From Linnemannia schmuckeri (Eukaryota > Mortierellomycota > Mortierellomycetes > Mortierellales > Mortierellaceae): a DNA stretch of 64,000 nucleotides. The stretch covers positions 2,542,001 to 2,606,000 of the forward strand of contig JANATG010000008.1 in assembly GCA_029449235.1 (NCBI GenBank). The letters are read 5' to 3'. This document shows positions 9,713-22,023 of the stretch, piece after piece. The number at the start of each line of letters is the position of its first letter. Position 1 is the stretch's first letter. The notes beneath the pieces are model-generated. The model searched no databases. It saw only the letters and a program-made list of their open reading frames with translations, and was not told the DNA's origin. Made by a program: the position numbers and the translations under genes.

Positions 9713-12700
9713 ATGCTGAAGAAGGACGAGCTCAAAACCGGAAACAGATCTGCAGGGGCCTCAATACAACCCTCAACTACAGACTCAACAACATCAACAA
9801 CGGCAGTTGACTCATTAGGTGACAAACTCAATGCCATCGACCTCTCTGTTGCCTCTTCGTCACTACCCTCCAAGGGAGCAACAGCGACTACTACTACGAC
9901 TGCCTCTGTTGTCGCACCCATCGACGACTTTGATATGAACGATATGGACGATCCCTTGGCGGGCTTCGAGGCCCAGCGAAGTGGTATCAAAGATATCTCT
10001 CTCAAGGTAACAACTGCCTTCCTTTTGTTACTGTTGACAAGGCAGAAAAGGGGGGGGAGTTGGATATGCTATGGTTGGCTACCTTTTCTGGTTATTAACA
10101 CTTGTTCTTGACAGCGACCAGGACAGCCAACCATTGCTACTTTACTGTCGTTGCAGTAACTCACGAACCAAGGGTGAAGAGGGGACAACGTGGGAGCGCG
10201 TGACCGGCTATTGAAATGGAGTAATAAGGCAAGGGCTCACTTGCTTGAATTATAGGGACTAAGTGAAGAGAGGGGACAGACAGAAAAGGGTGATTAATGT
10301 TATCCAAGGGTGGATCTCTCATCTGACCTAATAGCCAGAAAACCTTACTTGAAGGATTATCAAAAGAAGGGTACACAAGTACAGTATGGGCGAGACTTTG
10401 GTGAACAAACAACGTGTATAATTTGCTCCGCACAACCACTTTGCTATTAACACCATCAAGCCATCTATCCGCTGTTGGTGGCCGATAGGAGCAATTCATG
10501 AACCCCACCGATGCCAACATCGAGTCCCTCCAGACCCTTTTGGCTGCCCGGATACGTGAGGGGTCTGGCGAGACCCTTTTTGAGATCGGTGTTGAAGGTA
10601 CATATCCGTTTGCTGACCAATGATGTAGTGCTTGTGCAATCAATTGTCTTGAACTCTATGGGTCATGGCCATCGTCGCTGATCCCCAAACATATTTCCAA
10701 CTCGGCAAACTGAAAATAGAGGATGGCGCGCCCATGAAGTTGTCGGACGCAGAGTATGAGACCGCGCTTACCACAGTCAAGACCGCTGCTGCTGCTGTTG
10801 GAGCCGAAGTGGCTATCATGTACGAGAAGAGCGCGGGTCTGTCGGCTGGAGCGCCTGTTGTTCCCGAGTCCAAGGACAAGGATAAGGAAACCAATGTTGT
10901 TGCCGTCGAGCCTTCATTAGCACCAACCACGGATGTTACCGATCAGCCCACCTACAAATCATCCTATGTCATGATCCGAAAGACACCCAAGTCTGTTGAT
11001 GAGTTACTGGAGCTCCGAGTGGCCGTTGTCGGAAACGTCGTAAGTAGTAATTCGGTGTCAATTGGAGTCATCTGGGAAGCTGGCAGATCTTTACTCCATG
11101 TGTTGTATCAATCATGACTAATTGTATGTTGTCACTCTTATTTGCCGTTTTGTTACTTTGCTTACTCAAGGATGCTGGAAAGGTATGATGCTGCTGTTGA
11201 TCTTCTCTTCTGTCAAGTGTATGATATGTCCAATTACGGAGTAATAGGGAAGCGATTTAACCGAAATCCTATTTTTCTTCTTAACCTATTGATAGTCCAC
11301 CTTGTTGGGAGTACTAACAAAAGGCGTCCTTGATGACGGACGTGGAAAGGCTCGAGTCAACCTCTTCCGGTAAGTTAACTATGTCTGATCTGAACATGTT
11401 TTTCTATCAGGGTTGGACAGATTTCATCCTGCCAAGCGATCATACCAAACTCAAACATTTGTGAATGTATTCGTTCGACGATTTACGTAGTCACAAGCAC
11501 GAGATTGATTCTGGACGCACGTCTTCAGTCGGCATGGAGATCTTGGGCTTTGATGCCAAGTCAGTTCCCGTCCCTACCATGTCTCACGGAAGGAACGCTC
11601 CTTGGGACGAGATCTGCGGAAAGGCCGCTAAGGTAATAATTTGCTGTGTAGTCTGTGCACGGTGTATTTGAGCACCTGTTTGTTACCACAATTACAAGTT
11701 ATGCCTAACCTCGAAAACATAACATGGCGCATTAGGTCCTCTCCTTCATTGATCTTGCTGGACACGAGCGCTATCTCAAGGTAATACCAAGTCTCATCTT
11801 GTACTCGAATAAGTAGCCATACTGCAGAAATGAAAGACCTCGATGTTTAACCATCACATATCCCGATCATGGTCACCTGTAGACTACCGTGTTCGGAATG
11901 ACGGGGTGTGCGCCCGACTTTGTGATGCTTATGATCGGCTCGAACGCAGGAATTGTCGGTATGACCAAGGAGCATCTTGGTTTGTCATTAGCACTTGGAG
12001 TCCCAGTGCTCGTTGTCATCACCAAAATCGATATGTGCCCGCCCAACGTATTAGAGAACACCGTCAAGCAGCTCACAAAAATTTTGAAGTCTGCCGGATG
12101 CCGCAAAATCCCCATGTTTGTTAAGGTATAACCCCAATTTCAATATATTCTCTTGTCTGGATCTACATGAACCTGTATCAGCGGACTTAACCATCTTTTT
12201 ACAATTGATTAATTAGTCGCATGAGGATGTAGTGGTGACGGCAGGCAACTTTGTCAGTGACCGTATCTGCCCCATCTTCCAGGTCAGTAATGTCACCGGC
12301 GAGGGTCTTGACTTGCTCAAGAACTTTTTGAACATCCTGCCTATTAGTCAAAAGTACAACCGTGACGACCCAGGTAAACCATCTCCTCTATATTTCTTTA
12401 CAAAGTATGTCTACTTTTGCTTGGACTCTGAATACGAAACTGATTTTATTTATTCTTCCCCTTCCCACACGCGTGATAGTTGAGTATCAGATCACGGATA
12501 CGTTCTCGGTTCCCTTTGTCGGCACTGTTGTAAGTGGAGTTGTCATGAACGGAATTGTTCACGCCGGCGATCAGTTGTACCTCGGCCCCGATGGGAACGG
12601 CGCCTTCCAGATGGTGACCGTCAAGTCAATCCAGCGTAAGCGACTGAACGTGCCATTAGCGTGTGCAGGACAGAGTGCCTCGTTTGGATTGAAGAAGATT

Positions 12701-13138
12701 CGACGATCGACCATTCGTAAAGGAATGGTCATGCTGGACAAGGAAACAACGCCACCTCCTCGAGGCTGTCGAGAGTTTGAGGCCGAGATCTTGGTTCTGT
12801 ACCACTCGACCACTATTGGACACAAGTACCAGGCCATGTTGCATTGCGGTGCCGTGCGGCAGACTGCTCGTGTTTTGGCGATGGATAAGCCGGACCAGAT
12901 CCTGCGTACCGGCGACCGTGCCACAGTTCGCTTCCAGTTCTTGCAGCCCGCCTACCTCAAAGTCGGTGCTCGCCTTGTAAGTCTTGCTTTTCTTATTCTT
13001 TTGACGATGATGTGTTTTGGTACTTGTTTGTATGAGACCGCCCGCTGACAACTGTTTGTTTCGTTCTTAAATTTACTACAGATCTTCCGAGAGGGCCGGA
13101 CTAAGGGTATTGGAAAGGTGTCCAAAATTGTCGCGTAA
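9713..13138 (+). CDS. GTPBP1/AGP-1-type translational GTPase
   Basis: Eleven exons: 9713-10006, 10489-10597, 10720-11039, 11171-11182, 11296-11369, 11491-11632, 11736-11780, 11883-12125, 12217-12373, 12480-12976, 13082-13138. They splice to 649 residues, close to animal GTPBP1. The GTPase motifs are complete: P-loop GNVDAGKS at 239-246, SGRTSSVG (switch I region), DLAGHE at about 323, TKID at about 379, and SNVTGE near 437. Elongation-factor-like beta-barrel domains follow (VPFVGTVVSG, ASFGLKKIRRS, FEAEILVL), and the protein ends FREGRTKGIGKVSK. The family is related to EF-1A and is linked to ribosome rescue and mRNA turnover; it is cytosolic. Exon 4 is only 12 nt (Asp-Ala-Gly-Lys). Intron 1 (482 bp) is the least certain boundary. 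Confidence 0.93.
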
Positions 13139-14178
13139 TATGATGAAGAAGATAGTGGAGTCGAAAGAGGCGAGAAGGAGAGCCAGGCCCGATCTTGTAT
13201 TTTTTTTGTTTGTTTGTATTTGCGGCAGCTACTTTCTTTCTTTTTTGATTTTGTACAAGTAATACCAGCCATTTTTTGAGATTAAAAAAAAAAAAAAAAA
13301 AACAACCATTATTGTCTCTTATGAGCTCTAATCCTGTTGGGGTGCACCTGTTCTGTTCTGCTGTACATGTCTGCTGAAGTCATCATCGCATGCCTATGGA
13401 ACGTGAGAGTATTTACTTCTTGTATGTGCGAAACGATAAAGTGTGAATATCAGCAGGCGAAACCGCCGTTAGTCGATCAGGGATCCAAAACCTTATTCGT
13501 TTTGATGTCTGAGGTCCCCTCTCTCTTCCTTCTTCAATTGCAAATTCACTCCCTTCTTTGTTGTTGACTGTGTCCACTTGGATTATTTTGCTTTGCAGTG
13601 CAGCAGCTTGGGTTCCAGGTCCGAAGGGGAGTAGGAGGCTGGACGCTGGCAACGGAGTATGGAACAAGGAAGCGAACATATGCAATTTTCAACAAGTCCG
13701 CTTCAGGGGGTAAGGAACAGACGCAGACGCACTGACTTACAGGCGGAGTGAGAGACAAAGATGGAGTGCTCACTCTCTTTTTCTCTTCCTTTCGCTACAT
13801 ACCTCCTCCCTCAAGAACGCCGATGTTCCGTTCGTTATGTTTTCTATCAATTAAGTATACTGTATACTGTAAAAGCTGTTGCCCTTTGTTGAGAATGACA
13901 AGAAGTGGATTATTCTTTGTCCAAGGAAGAAAAGGCCGTTGTGTCGATCGCACTCACCATTGGCCAACGAGAGAGCGTGTGTCAGGTCAGGTGAACCAAC
14001 ACTGACCCCTGGCAAACGTATATAAAAGAGCAAGAAGCACTTTACTTTTTTACTTCTTCTCCACGCATCCTTTCCCTTCCTGCTTGCCGTCACGCACACA
14101 CTCCCCACTCTTTTTCTCTTTACTTTTACTTTACACACCCTACTCATCTTTTTTCATTCATCACTTTGAAGTTACAGA
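13139..14178. other. Intergenic
   Basis: 3' flank of the GTPase gene, including a 19-nt A tract at 13284-13302, then the promoter and pyrimidine-rich leader of the acyl-CoA synthetase gene. No gene is seen. Confidence 0.5.
14019..14028 (+). promoter_or_regulatory. TATA box of the acyl-CoA synthetase gene
   Basis: TATATAAAAG, 151 bp before the ATG at 14179, with a C/T-rich leader between them. The same decamer precedes the gene at 30919. Confidence 0.55.
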
Positions 14179-16859
14179 ATGTCGTCCAACTCGAACATCA
14201 TCGCAAAGGAGCGCATCCAGCACATCACCAACACCATCGGACTCAACACCGCCGTCGTCCACGCCCCCCGTAAATAATACCACTTTACTTTGTCCCTTGC
14301 ATAACCTGCCGAGACCAAGGAATACCAACCGACCTAAAAAAAACCCTCCCCGTCTACTAACGTCTCCTCTTCTCTCTCCCCCACAATACACCCAAATAGA
14401 CCGAGTGAAGCCAGCAAACAAGGTCGCAAACCACTCAGAACTCAACCCCGTTCACTTCCTCGCCCGTTCTGCAACCATCTACCCTCAAAAGACCGCGGTC
14501 ATCCACGGCCCGCGTCGATACACATATTCTCAACTCAATCGTCGCGCCGTCGCTCTCGCCTATGCTCTCAAACACCAGCTCTCCATCCGCCGTGGCGATG
14601 TCGTCGCTATTATCGCGCCTAATATCCCCGCCATGCTCGAGGCCCATTTCGCCATCCCTGCGGCCAATGCTATTATTTGTGCGATTAATACGCGTTTGGC
14701 ACCCAAGGAGGTCGAGTATATCTTGAACCATTCGGGAGCCAAGGCGGTTTTTGTGGATAAGGAGTTTGTGGAGTTGGTGAGAGACAGCAAGTTGCCGAAG
14801 GTTGTTATTGCAGATACGGGTGTTGCGGCTTCGGATGAGTATGAGCGGTTCTTGGAGACCGGTTATCAGAAGGCGGCTACCCTTGGATGGGGTGGTCTTG
14901 ACCAGACCGATGATGAGAATGAGGGTGTCTCTCTCTGCTACACCAGGTTCGTTTGCTTCCCTCTTCGGACTTTTGGTAGACTATGTTGATGAATTACGCC
15001 TCATTATTTCTTCGCTTGTATGTTATGTTCTCACCCTCTCGTTATCTCAATTGCTAACCGTTTTGCTGTCCGTGTCTCTACATAATCACTTCTAGTGGAA
15101 CGACAGGAAAGCCAAAGGGAGTGTTGTACACATACAGGGGCATGTACCTGGCCGCGCTCGGAAACGCGATCGAAGCCCAATTGCGTCTAGACTCGGTCCA
15201 CCTCTTCATCGTCCCCCTCTTCCATGCCAACTCATGGATTTTCCCATACGCCGTTACTGCTATCGCTGGTAAAGAAATGCTCTCTATTCTTTTGTGTGTT
15301 TCGAATTGTTTTTTTTTAAGTGTGTTTCGTTTTGTTTGGATTGTCGGTAATGGTAAAGAGGAGGGGCATGACCCACCGAAGGATTGGGTTTCTTTCTAGA
15401 AAGACGAAAACCAAGGATGCAACAAAATGAAGGACAGAAGGAGAAACATAACAAGCATGGGAAAAAACGCAAACAAACCGATCCTCCCCTCCCCACAATC
15501 GATCCCCCAAAACCAGAACCATACCCAAACCAAAAACTAAAAGCCAACCAACCACCCAATCCCCCGTGCCGCGATGTGAACCTTCTTTTTTTCTTCTTCT
15601 TCTTCATCACCCTCCTTCCTTCCCTTCCTTTCTACCCCACTCCACCTCCACTTAATGACCAAATACTAAACTATAATTTTCATTCTCCATTGTCAATCAT
15701 TACCTAATGTAGCTACGCATGTAATGCTCCGTAAAGTAGATTACGACCAGATCTGGAAGATTCTCCTCACCGAGGGCGTAACCCACATGAACGGCGCCCC
15801 CACCATCATGATCCAAATCGTCCACCACCCCCTCGCCGTCAAGCTTCCCACCCCCATCACCTGTACCGTTGCCGGGTCCGCCCCCACTTCAACACTCATT
15901 GCTCGCATGAAGGAATTGAATATGGATATCTGCCATGTTTATGGACTTACTGAGACGTATGGACCCATTACTAAATCTTACCCGCAGCCCGGGTTTGAGG
16001 AGTTGCCGTTGGATGAAAGGGCGAAGAATTTGGCAAGGCAGGGACATGTGTATTTGGTTTCAGATGATGTTAGGGTTGTTGACACTCGCATGCAGGATGT
16101 TGCCTGGGATGGGAAGCAGGTTGGAGAGATTGTCTTCCGTGGTAACCTCGTCATGAAGGTAGGGTCCTTTTTGTCGAACCGGTCGGGGGTTTATTCTCGT
16201 TTTTATCTCCTTTAATCCTGTATGCTAACGTCAATTTGCTTTTGTTTTTCTTACATGGATGGATAATAGGGGTATCATAATGATCCTGAGGCGACGGCAA
16301 AGGCATTCGACGGCGGCTGGTTCCACAGTGGAGACCTCGCAGGTAAAAAAAAAAAAAAGGCCGCTTCCCTCCTCTCTGTCAAATTCTTTCAGAACCACTT
16401 TTATTCAGCAACAATTAACAACTAACAAGATACTAATTCTATCTTTTCCTTCCTTCGTCCTCGAAAACAAAACTAGTCCGCCATGCAGACGGATACATCG
16501 CAATTCAGGACCGCCAAAAGGATATTATCATCTCTGGTGGTGAAAACATTTCCACCCTTGAAGTAGAATCCTGCATCTCCCAACACCCCGCCGTCCTCGA
16601 AGTCGCTGTGATTGCTGTCCCACATCCACGATGGGGTGAAACTCCCAAGGCCTTTGTGATCCTCAAGCCGGGCCTCTCTTCCGATAAGATTGTCAATGGG
16701 GATCAGTTGATTGCATTCTGTAAGGAGAATATGGCGGGGTTCAAGTGCCCCTCAAGTATTGTGGTTGTGAAGGAGTTGCCAAAGACTAGTACGGGCAAGT
16801 TGCAAAAGTATGTCTTGCGTGAGCAGGAGTGGAAGGGTCACACCAAGCGTATCAACTAG
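14179..16859 (+). CDS. AMP-dependent acyl-CoA synthetase (adenylate-forming ligase)
   Basis: Six exons: 14179-14269, 14400-14946, 15096-15268, 15713-16158, 16270-16342, 16477-16859; 570 residues. The protein belongs to the ANL superfamily, which activates a carboxylic acid with ATP and transfers it to CoA. The signatures are all present: the AMP-binding loop TSGTTGKPKG (from about residue 212, spanning intron 2), YGLTETYGPIT, GWFHSGDLA, the hinge region DRQKDIIISGGENIS, and the catalytic lysine in TSTGK (about residue 551). It resembles medium/long-chain or methylthiopropionyl-CoA-ligase-like members; the acyl substrate cannot be read from sequence. The C-terminus RIN is not a PTS1 signal and I see no signal peptide, so location is undecided. 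Intron 2 starts with the weaker donor GTTCGT. Confidence 0.92.
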
Positions 16860-17224
16860 ACATTCAAGCACACATAATTAATTTGTTGCATAATAAACAA
16901 GCAAATGGGGTGCAGTTTTGTAAACACGCGAAGAATAGAGAGATTGTTATTTTACACAGGGTTAGGGTAGAAAGGATAGAAAGGTAAAAAGCTAGACTAA
17001 AAAAATGAGCAAGAAAAGGAATGAAACAAAGTTTTCTGTCAAGATAGAAGTAAAGAAAAAAGAAAAAAGAAAAAAGAAAAAAGAAAAAAGAAAAAGAAAA
17101 AAGAAAAAGAAAAAAGAAAAAAGAAAAAAAAGACTGCAGTGTGTGTCAAAGGGTCACCTCACTAACGCCATGAGGAAGAGCTGAAAACAGATCAAGACAC
17201 AGTCAGACAAGTGAGAGATAAAGC
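16860..17224. other. Convergent intergenic region with purine microsatellite
   Basis: This is the tail-to-tail space between the synthetase (+) and PP2C (-) genes. It is filled from about 17047 to 17130 by an imperfect A6-7-G tandem array. No gene is seen. Confidence 0.6.
17047..17130 (+). repeat. (A5-7 G)n microsatellite
   Basis: Tandem units of five to seven A followed by one G, about a dozen copies, located between two convergent genes. Confidence 0.85.
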
Positions 17225-18043
17225 TCAGATGATGGCAGCACGAATAGAAGTAGACTCCTCAGCTAGCACTTCAGGATCCTCATCACCATTAGGGCGGAAC
17301 ACCACAACCTCACCGTCCAGGATAGGGGGAGGACCTGCCCCACCCCTGGCCGCGACGCGGTCGCCCACAGCCTCATACCACTCCTCGACCGTCTTGCCTT
17401 GCAAGAACGCAACCAGCACCATTGTCATGTTGTCACAGCCAATATACGTCGCCTCGCTGTCTGCCGCCAAACAGTGGTCCATCGTCATCTCACAGATCAC
17501 ATCCAATGGGATCCGATCCGCGATTCCCTTACGCACAAACGTCACCACCTCCTGCGAGCTCATACAATCCCAAATGCCTAATGTCAAAAAATAAGATATG
17601 AAAAGGTATGAGTTCCTGGGAATGCTGTCGAGAGTCATGTTCGTACGAGAATGTGTGATAGTCCTGTAGCAGGGAAAGAGTGGACCCTTACCGTCACAGG
17701 CGAGAACAAGGAACTCGTCGTCCTCTGTGAGCGCATGCTCCACAATCACAGGATTTGCTAATCAAATAAATAGGGGGCGCCCAAAATAATTTAGATTAGG
17801 AACCATCTCCTATACCATGTATATTCCTCCAATAACAAAATACAACAAGCTCAAACAAATCATCTAGATGAAATCTCTTACCGGTGACAATCTGGTCATC
17901 AGGTCCCAGTGTGTCGTTCATCTTGAATTCAAAGTCTCCCAATGCCCGAGAAAGTGCCAGGCTGCCGTTGACACGTCCAGACTCGACAAAACCTCCTGCG
18001 GCAACGATTCGCCGTGACTCCTCTACAAATTATTTAACGTGCG

Positions 18044-18078
<35 letters not shown>

Positions 18079-19183
18079 CATATTAGTTCATGTCTCCTAA
18101 CGTTACGATAATTGATCTGTTCCTTTGTTCCTGAAGAAATGGTGTCCGCGGGGAGGCATACCTCTGTTGACGGGCTTATGATCGTTCGAAAGTGCAGTGG
18201 CCAGACCATCAGTTCCAAGGACTGCCCGCGAATCTCCAGCATTCGCCTACAAATAAGAGAGTATGAAATGATGTCAGTATTACAGTTAAAGAGGACATGA
18301 CACAACCGCCCATATGTATGCTACATCCAAGAAAGGGTGCTGTTGGAGAAGGGAGACATACGACAAACAAGACGTTCTTGTCGGTCACGAGTGTGGTGAT
18401 AGCAGTGCATCCTGAGGTGTCGGCACCATATTCGGGATCTAAAAAGGATTTAAAAAATTAAAATGTCCGTTAGACTTTTGATGACCGTGATCAACGCAAC
18501 ATCGCCTTATAACCTAAGACTAAAATCAGTTGATGGAATGTCTTCTTTGACGTACCATAGCGGAGTGCTCTGTCCATCTCGAGGAATCCATTCTTGATCG
18601 CGGCTCTATACTCGCCCTGCGCAAAGGCCTTGTCCGCCACAATCCTCTCATGCAATCCCTCGCCACTGTACCTGGCCACATTCGGACCTAATTCATGAGT
18701 AACAGCACAAAACAATCAAAAGCTCGGTTCACATTAGCGTTCTGTCTAAGGGAAATCAGAAAAACAACAATTCAACAGACTCCCAGGAAAAGAAAATAAA
18801 CGTACCACCGTGACCATCGAACACGGCAAAGAAGGAGCAGCCCTTTTCATCCTCCATGTCCAGAAGAGTCGTGTGCGCATCTTCCATGGCTATTGCACAA
18901 AAAAAAAAAAAAGAAAACGAGAAAAGCAACATGTCAAAAACACCTGCGTAAATATGTGTACCTTTCCAATGGTATGTGAATCGGAAGTGTATCTTCCAAA
19001 ATTAAACAAACAATCAAAAACAGGGTCATATCATCTTCTTTTTTTTATGTTCCGAAAGACAGAAAAGTATTGACACTTACTGACACGCCATCCTTGCATG
19101 GCAGATGCTCCATAGGCATGACGCTTGTCGTGGCCCGCAGACGAGTGCTTCTCCGTGATTGGTGTCGAAAGAATTTGACCCAT
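17225..19183 (-). CDS. PP2C-type Ser/Thr protein phosphatase (Ptc2/Ptc3-like)
   Basis: Eight exons on the minus strand: 19183-19081, 18889-18806, 18687-18556, 18438-18362, 18246-18162, 18022-17882, 17757-17692, 17577-17225; 346 residues. All PP2C signatures appear in order: QGWRVTMEDAHTT, FFAVFDGHGG (metal-binding Asp), TSGCTA, NAGDSRAVL, LSNDHKP, VNGSLALSRALGD, LACDGIWD and GCDNMTMVL. Two Mn/Mg ions held by the conserved Asp residues drive dephosphorylation of Ser/Thr. The N-terminus MGQILSTPITEKHSS is typical of Ptc2/3, which damp stress-MAPK and checkpoint signalling in yeasts; Gly2 could be myristoylated. A tail of about 60 residues follows the catalytic core. Six of seven introns are close to 100-140 bp or shorter than 200; one carries a T33 tract. 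Confidence 0.94.
18044..18076 (+). repeat. A33 homopolymer inside a PP2C intron
   Basis: Thirty-three A on the plus strand. In the sense of the PP2C gene it is a T33 run about 20 nt before the acceptor at 18023, so it may act as an extreme polypyrimidine tract. Confidence 0.9.
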
Positions 19184-20624
19184 TTTTGGAATATCTTGTT
19201 TGTTTGTGTGTTTGTGTCAGTGGTGAACTGGCGCTGTTGTTGTTATTCGTTTGTCGTGTGCTCAAACGGGATTGCGGTACAACGGTAAATAGAACTAGAA
19301 AGGAGAGGGAAGGAAGGAAAGAAGAGGTGAATATTTTTGTTGGTAGAATAAGGTCAAAGAGAAAGGGTCCACCATACAACCCTTTCGCACAAGCTAGCGT
19401 AATGATGTGAAACCGAAGAAGAAAAACGACGCTTGGATAAGAGAGGAATGAAGAAGGTTCATTGAGAAGGTATTCTGGTGTTGGGGGAGAAGTACGACGT
19501 TGCACATGAAAACAGGGGAAATTACTGAGCTTAGGGTCTCAAAGTGAAATAACAGACGGAAGGAGAGTGATTCACAAGTTCCCTCCTGTCTGCCTGTCTC
19601 TTTCTGTTCACTCATCAACCTCTGAATCCCCTGTCGAGTCATTCGCATTCATATGACCATCAGGGTTAGGTTATGTCTTTGTTTCTTTTAGGTCGTCAAG
19701 AGCCGTTTGCTACCTGAGCTGAGTTATTTTTCTTATTAACGCCACCACTGACAAACGTTTCGTCTATTTTATTTTTTCTTGTTTGTCAAAGAAAGTTGAT
19801 GTCGCCTGAGTTGTGGGCGAGAGTGATTACTGTTTCTGTGTGCAAGTAAAGAAGAGACAGCCGCTTTTTTTTTATTCTTACATCGGGCTTGAAAAGGGAG
19901 GGATAGGAATGGAAGAGAAGTGTTGAGTTGAAAAGGAGCGATGGAAGGAGAAAAGAAAAAAAAGGGGAAAAAGGAACGACGAGAGAGTCAAAATGAATTG
20001 AGACCAACCAGCACGCAATCCTCAATTCTCAGTTGGCGGGAACTACGTTCGACCTGTCGCTCCCTGCCACCCCTGAGGATAATGAATAAGGGGAAAGGAA
20101 AAAATGGAGGCAAAGCGGTACCCTTAATTAAGATTATTCTCAGCAACACGTGAGATGAAATCTACCTGTTCATGCAGACAAGCACAGCAACACATCATGC
20201 TGAAATAAAGTTGGGGCATTGTACAACGAAAAAACATATAAGGGAGAAGAGGAAAGCTGCATTGGGTCATCATCATGCTGGTAGCGATAGACACAAAAAA
20301 AATGCCTGACTTGTTGACAATTCTGGTGGCAAAATGCCAAACAAGTCGAGGCCAGTCGAGGTCAACACAAAAACAAGCCTTGAGCTTGAAGTAGGATTTC
20401 ATGGCGAGTGTCGCTCTTTTTTTATTCTTTGTTCTAAATACCGAACTCATCGTCTCACGTTTCGTTTTGTTCCTTTTAATTCGACTCCTTCTCCTTCTTC
20501 TACAAAACCTTCTTCCTTTTCTCCTCGCCGTCCAACAGCATCTCTTCCTCCCATTCACACCGCCTCACGCTCATTTTTTTTCATTCCATCCTTACCTATC
20601 TCCTCCAACAAAAAAACTGAGATC
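19184..20624. other. Intergenic, PP2C promoter and leader of zinc-finger copy 1
   Basis: PP2C 5' flank, then sequence preceding the tandem array. An in-frame ATG at 20334 would extend copy 1 by 97 residues, but that stretch is pyrimidine-rich leader-like and lacks counterparts in the other copies. Confidence 0.45.
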
Positions 20625-21497
20625 ATGACAGTAAGATATGGGAAACCACCAGCATGCGACGACTTTTTCAACTGTTCCTTACCTAGGGACCAACAAAACA
20701 CATGGCATATGCAAACTTACCATGAGCTCCTGCCCGCTGTCATCCTCAGCCCCGACCCATCTCTTTCTCGCATCACAGTCCACCGCGATCCCAACCGAGG
20801 AATGTACTATCCTTGTCCCCACCCAGACTGCGACCACACGTCCATTCTCAGGACCAATCCAACACAACACCACAATCACTGCAAGTTTGTTCAGCGCGAT
20901 CTGAACGCTGCTGTCGCTGCTGCCGCCAGTATTGACTCATTCCAGCCGACTCTGGCGAGACAACAAGCCCAGCCTGATCAACAGACTGCTGCCATCGTCG
21001 TCCCACCTCAACAGACCCAGCAGACTATACGACGAAGCCAGCGTCAACTTCGTACCACTCAACGTGACGTCCGTCAACCTTTATCGTCTTCCTCTTTGGC
21101 CCGCTTGGCTGCGGCTCCTTTCCCGCCGGCAGGATCAGCGCCTACCAATATCACTGCTTCTGCCTTCACTCAACTTCTGACAACAATGGATCAACTTGCA
21201 GACAAGATGGATCGAATTGACAAGCGACTCGGCAAACATACAAAGGCTATGAATACAATGAGCGAGCAAATGGAGTGGCTGATGGATCAGGCTGACGAGA
21301 TTCGTTCCCAAAACGCGAGCTTGGAAGCTCATACCGAGTCCGTCCGGATCGACATGGGAATGATGGAGGATCATTTGGGCGGTCTTTTTGAGAACACCTA
21401 CGAGTTTAGGAAGGAGCTGAGAGGCTTGCGAAAGGATGGTGGAAAGGCTGCTATCGCGGTCAAGGATCACAAGGATAAGGATGTTCTGCGCCTCTGA
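20625..21497 (+). CDS. Two-zinc-finger coiled-coil protein, array copy 1 (intact)
   Basis: A single exon of 290 residues. I do not recognise the family. Start 20625 was chosen because all four paralogues begin a few residues before the first finger. Finger 1: C-x5-C-x10-H-x4-H (ACDDFFNCSLPRDQQNTWH, then MQTYH). Finger 2: C-x4-C-x12-H-x3-C (PCPHPDCDHTSILR, then HHNHC), preceded by HRDPNRGMYYP. A Gln/Ser-rich linker (about 90-180) follows, then a long coiled coil with heptad hydrophobics from TTMDQLADKMDRIDKRLG to the end. The cysteine and histidine sets suggest zinc-dependent nucleic-acid or protein binding, and the coiled coil suggests oligomers; both are inference. It is the only copy with both fingers, the full coiled coil and no lesion. 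An alternative start at 20334 cannot be excluded. Confidence 0.75.
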   Translation: MTVRYGKPPACDDFFNCSLPRDQQNTWHMQTYHELLPAVILSPDPSLSRITVHRDPNRGMYYPCPHPDCDHTSILRTNPTQHHNHCKFVQRDLNAAVAAAASIDSFQPTLARQQAQPDQQTAAIVVPPQQTQQTIRRSQRQLRTTQRDVRQPLSSSSLARLAAAPFPPAGSAPTNITASAFTQLLTTMDQLADKMDRIDKRLGKHTKAMNTMSEQMEWLMDQADEIRSQNASLEAHTESVRIDMGMMEDHLGGLFENTYEFRKELRGLRKDGGKAAIAVKDHKDKDVLRL

Positions 21498-22023
21498 TTA
21501 CGCAGAAAGCTGTAGGGGTAGAACGCAGTTTTAGTTAGCCAAAAAGCAAGAAGTAAACCGCGAACTGTCGAAGGGTAATCTTTGCCTTCGCAAAAAAAGA
21601 AATGAATCTTGGCTCAAAGAGCCAATGCGCGCAAGAACACCACGCATGTGATAGACGCGAAAGAAAATACGCCACCAATTGTCTTTGTCGTTCTTACCAT
21701 ATAGTTTCTTCTTTCTCCTAATATAAAAAGGATGGCTTCGTCCTTTCTTTTGACTTACTCTGTAGTGACAATATAAAACTGAAGGAGGTAATGTTGTCGA
21801 CAAGCATAAGAAGGTCCGGCGATCAATGTTGGCGCAACAAAAGCAAAGGAGTTAGCAAAAGCCTTGTCTTGAGATGAACGCGGCCGACTTTCATGATTTC
21901 ATATCAACCTTTAAAATCCAAAAACTCTTCCTTCGAATCCAACACTTCTTTTTTTCTGTTCGCTCTTTCTTCCTCGCACAACCCTCTATATCAAACCTTT
22001 ACCATCACTTATCGTAACCTGTC
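21498..22023. other. Array spacer 1
   Basis: It contains a block near 21643-21695 (CACGCATG, GACGCGAAAG, CGCCACCAATT) that recurs after copy 3 at about 24686-24735 and more weakly after copy 2 near 23312-23350. The leader before copy 2 (TTCGAATCCAACACT at about 21933) recurs before copy 3. Confidence 0.6.

Noticed and set aside
20334..20624. 97-residue N-terminal extension of zinc-finger copy 1
   Set aside because: Pyrimidine-rich leader-like sequence with no counterpart in the other copies; start 20625 matches the paralogues.
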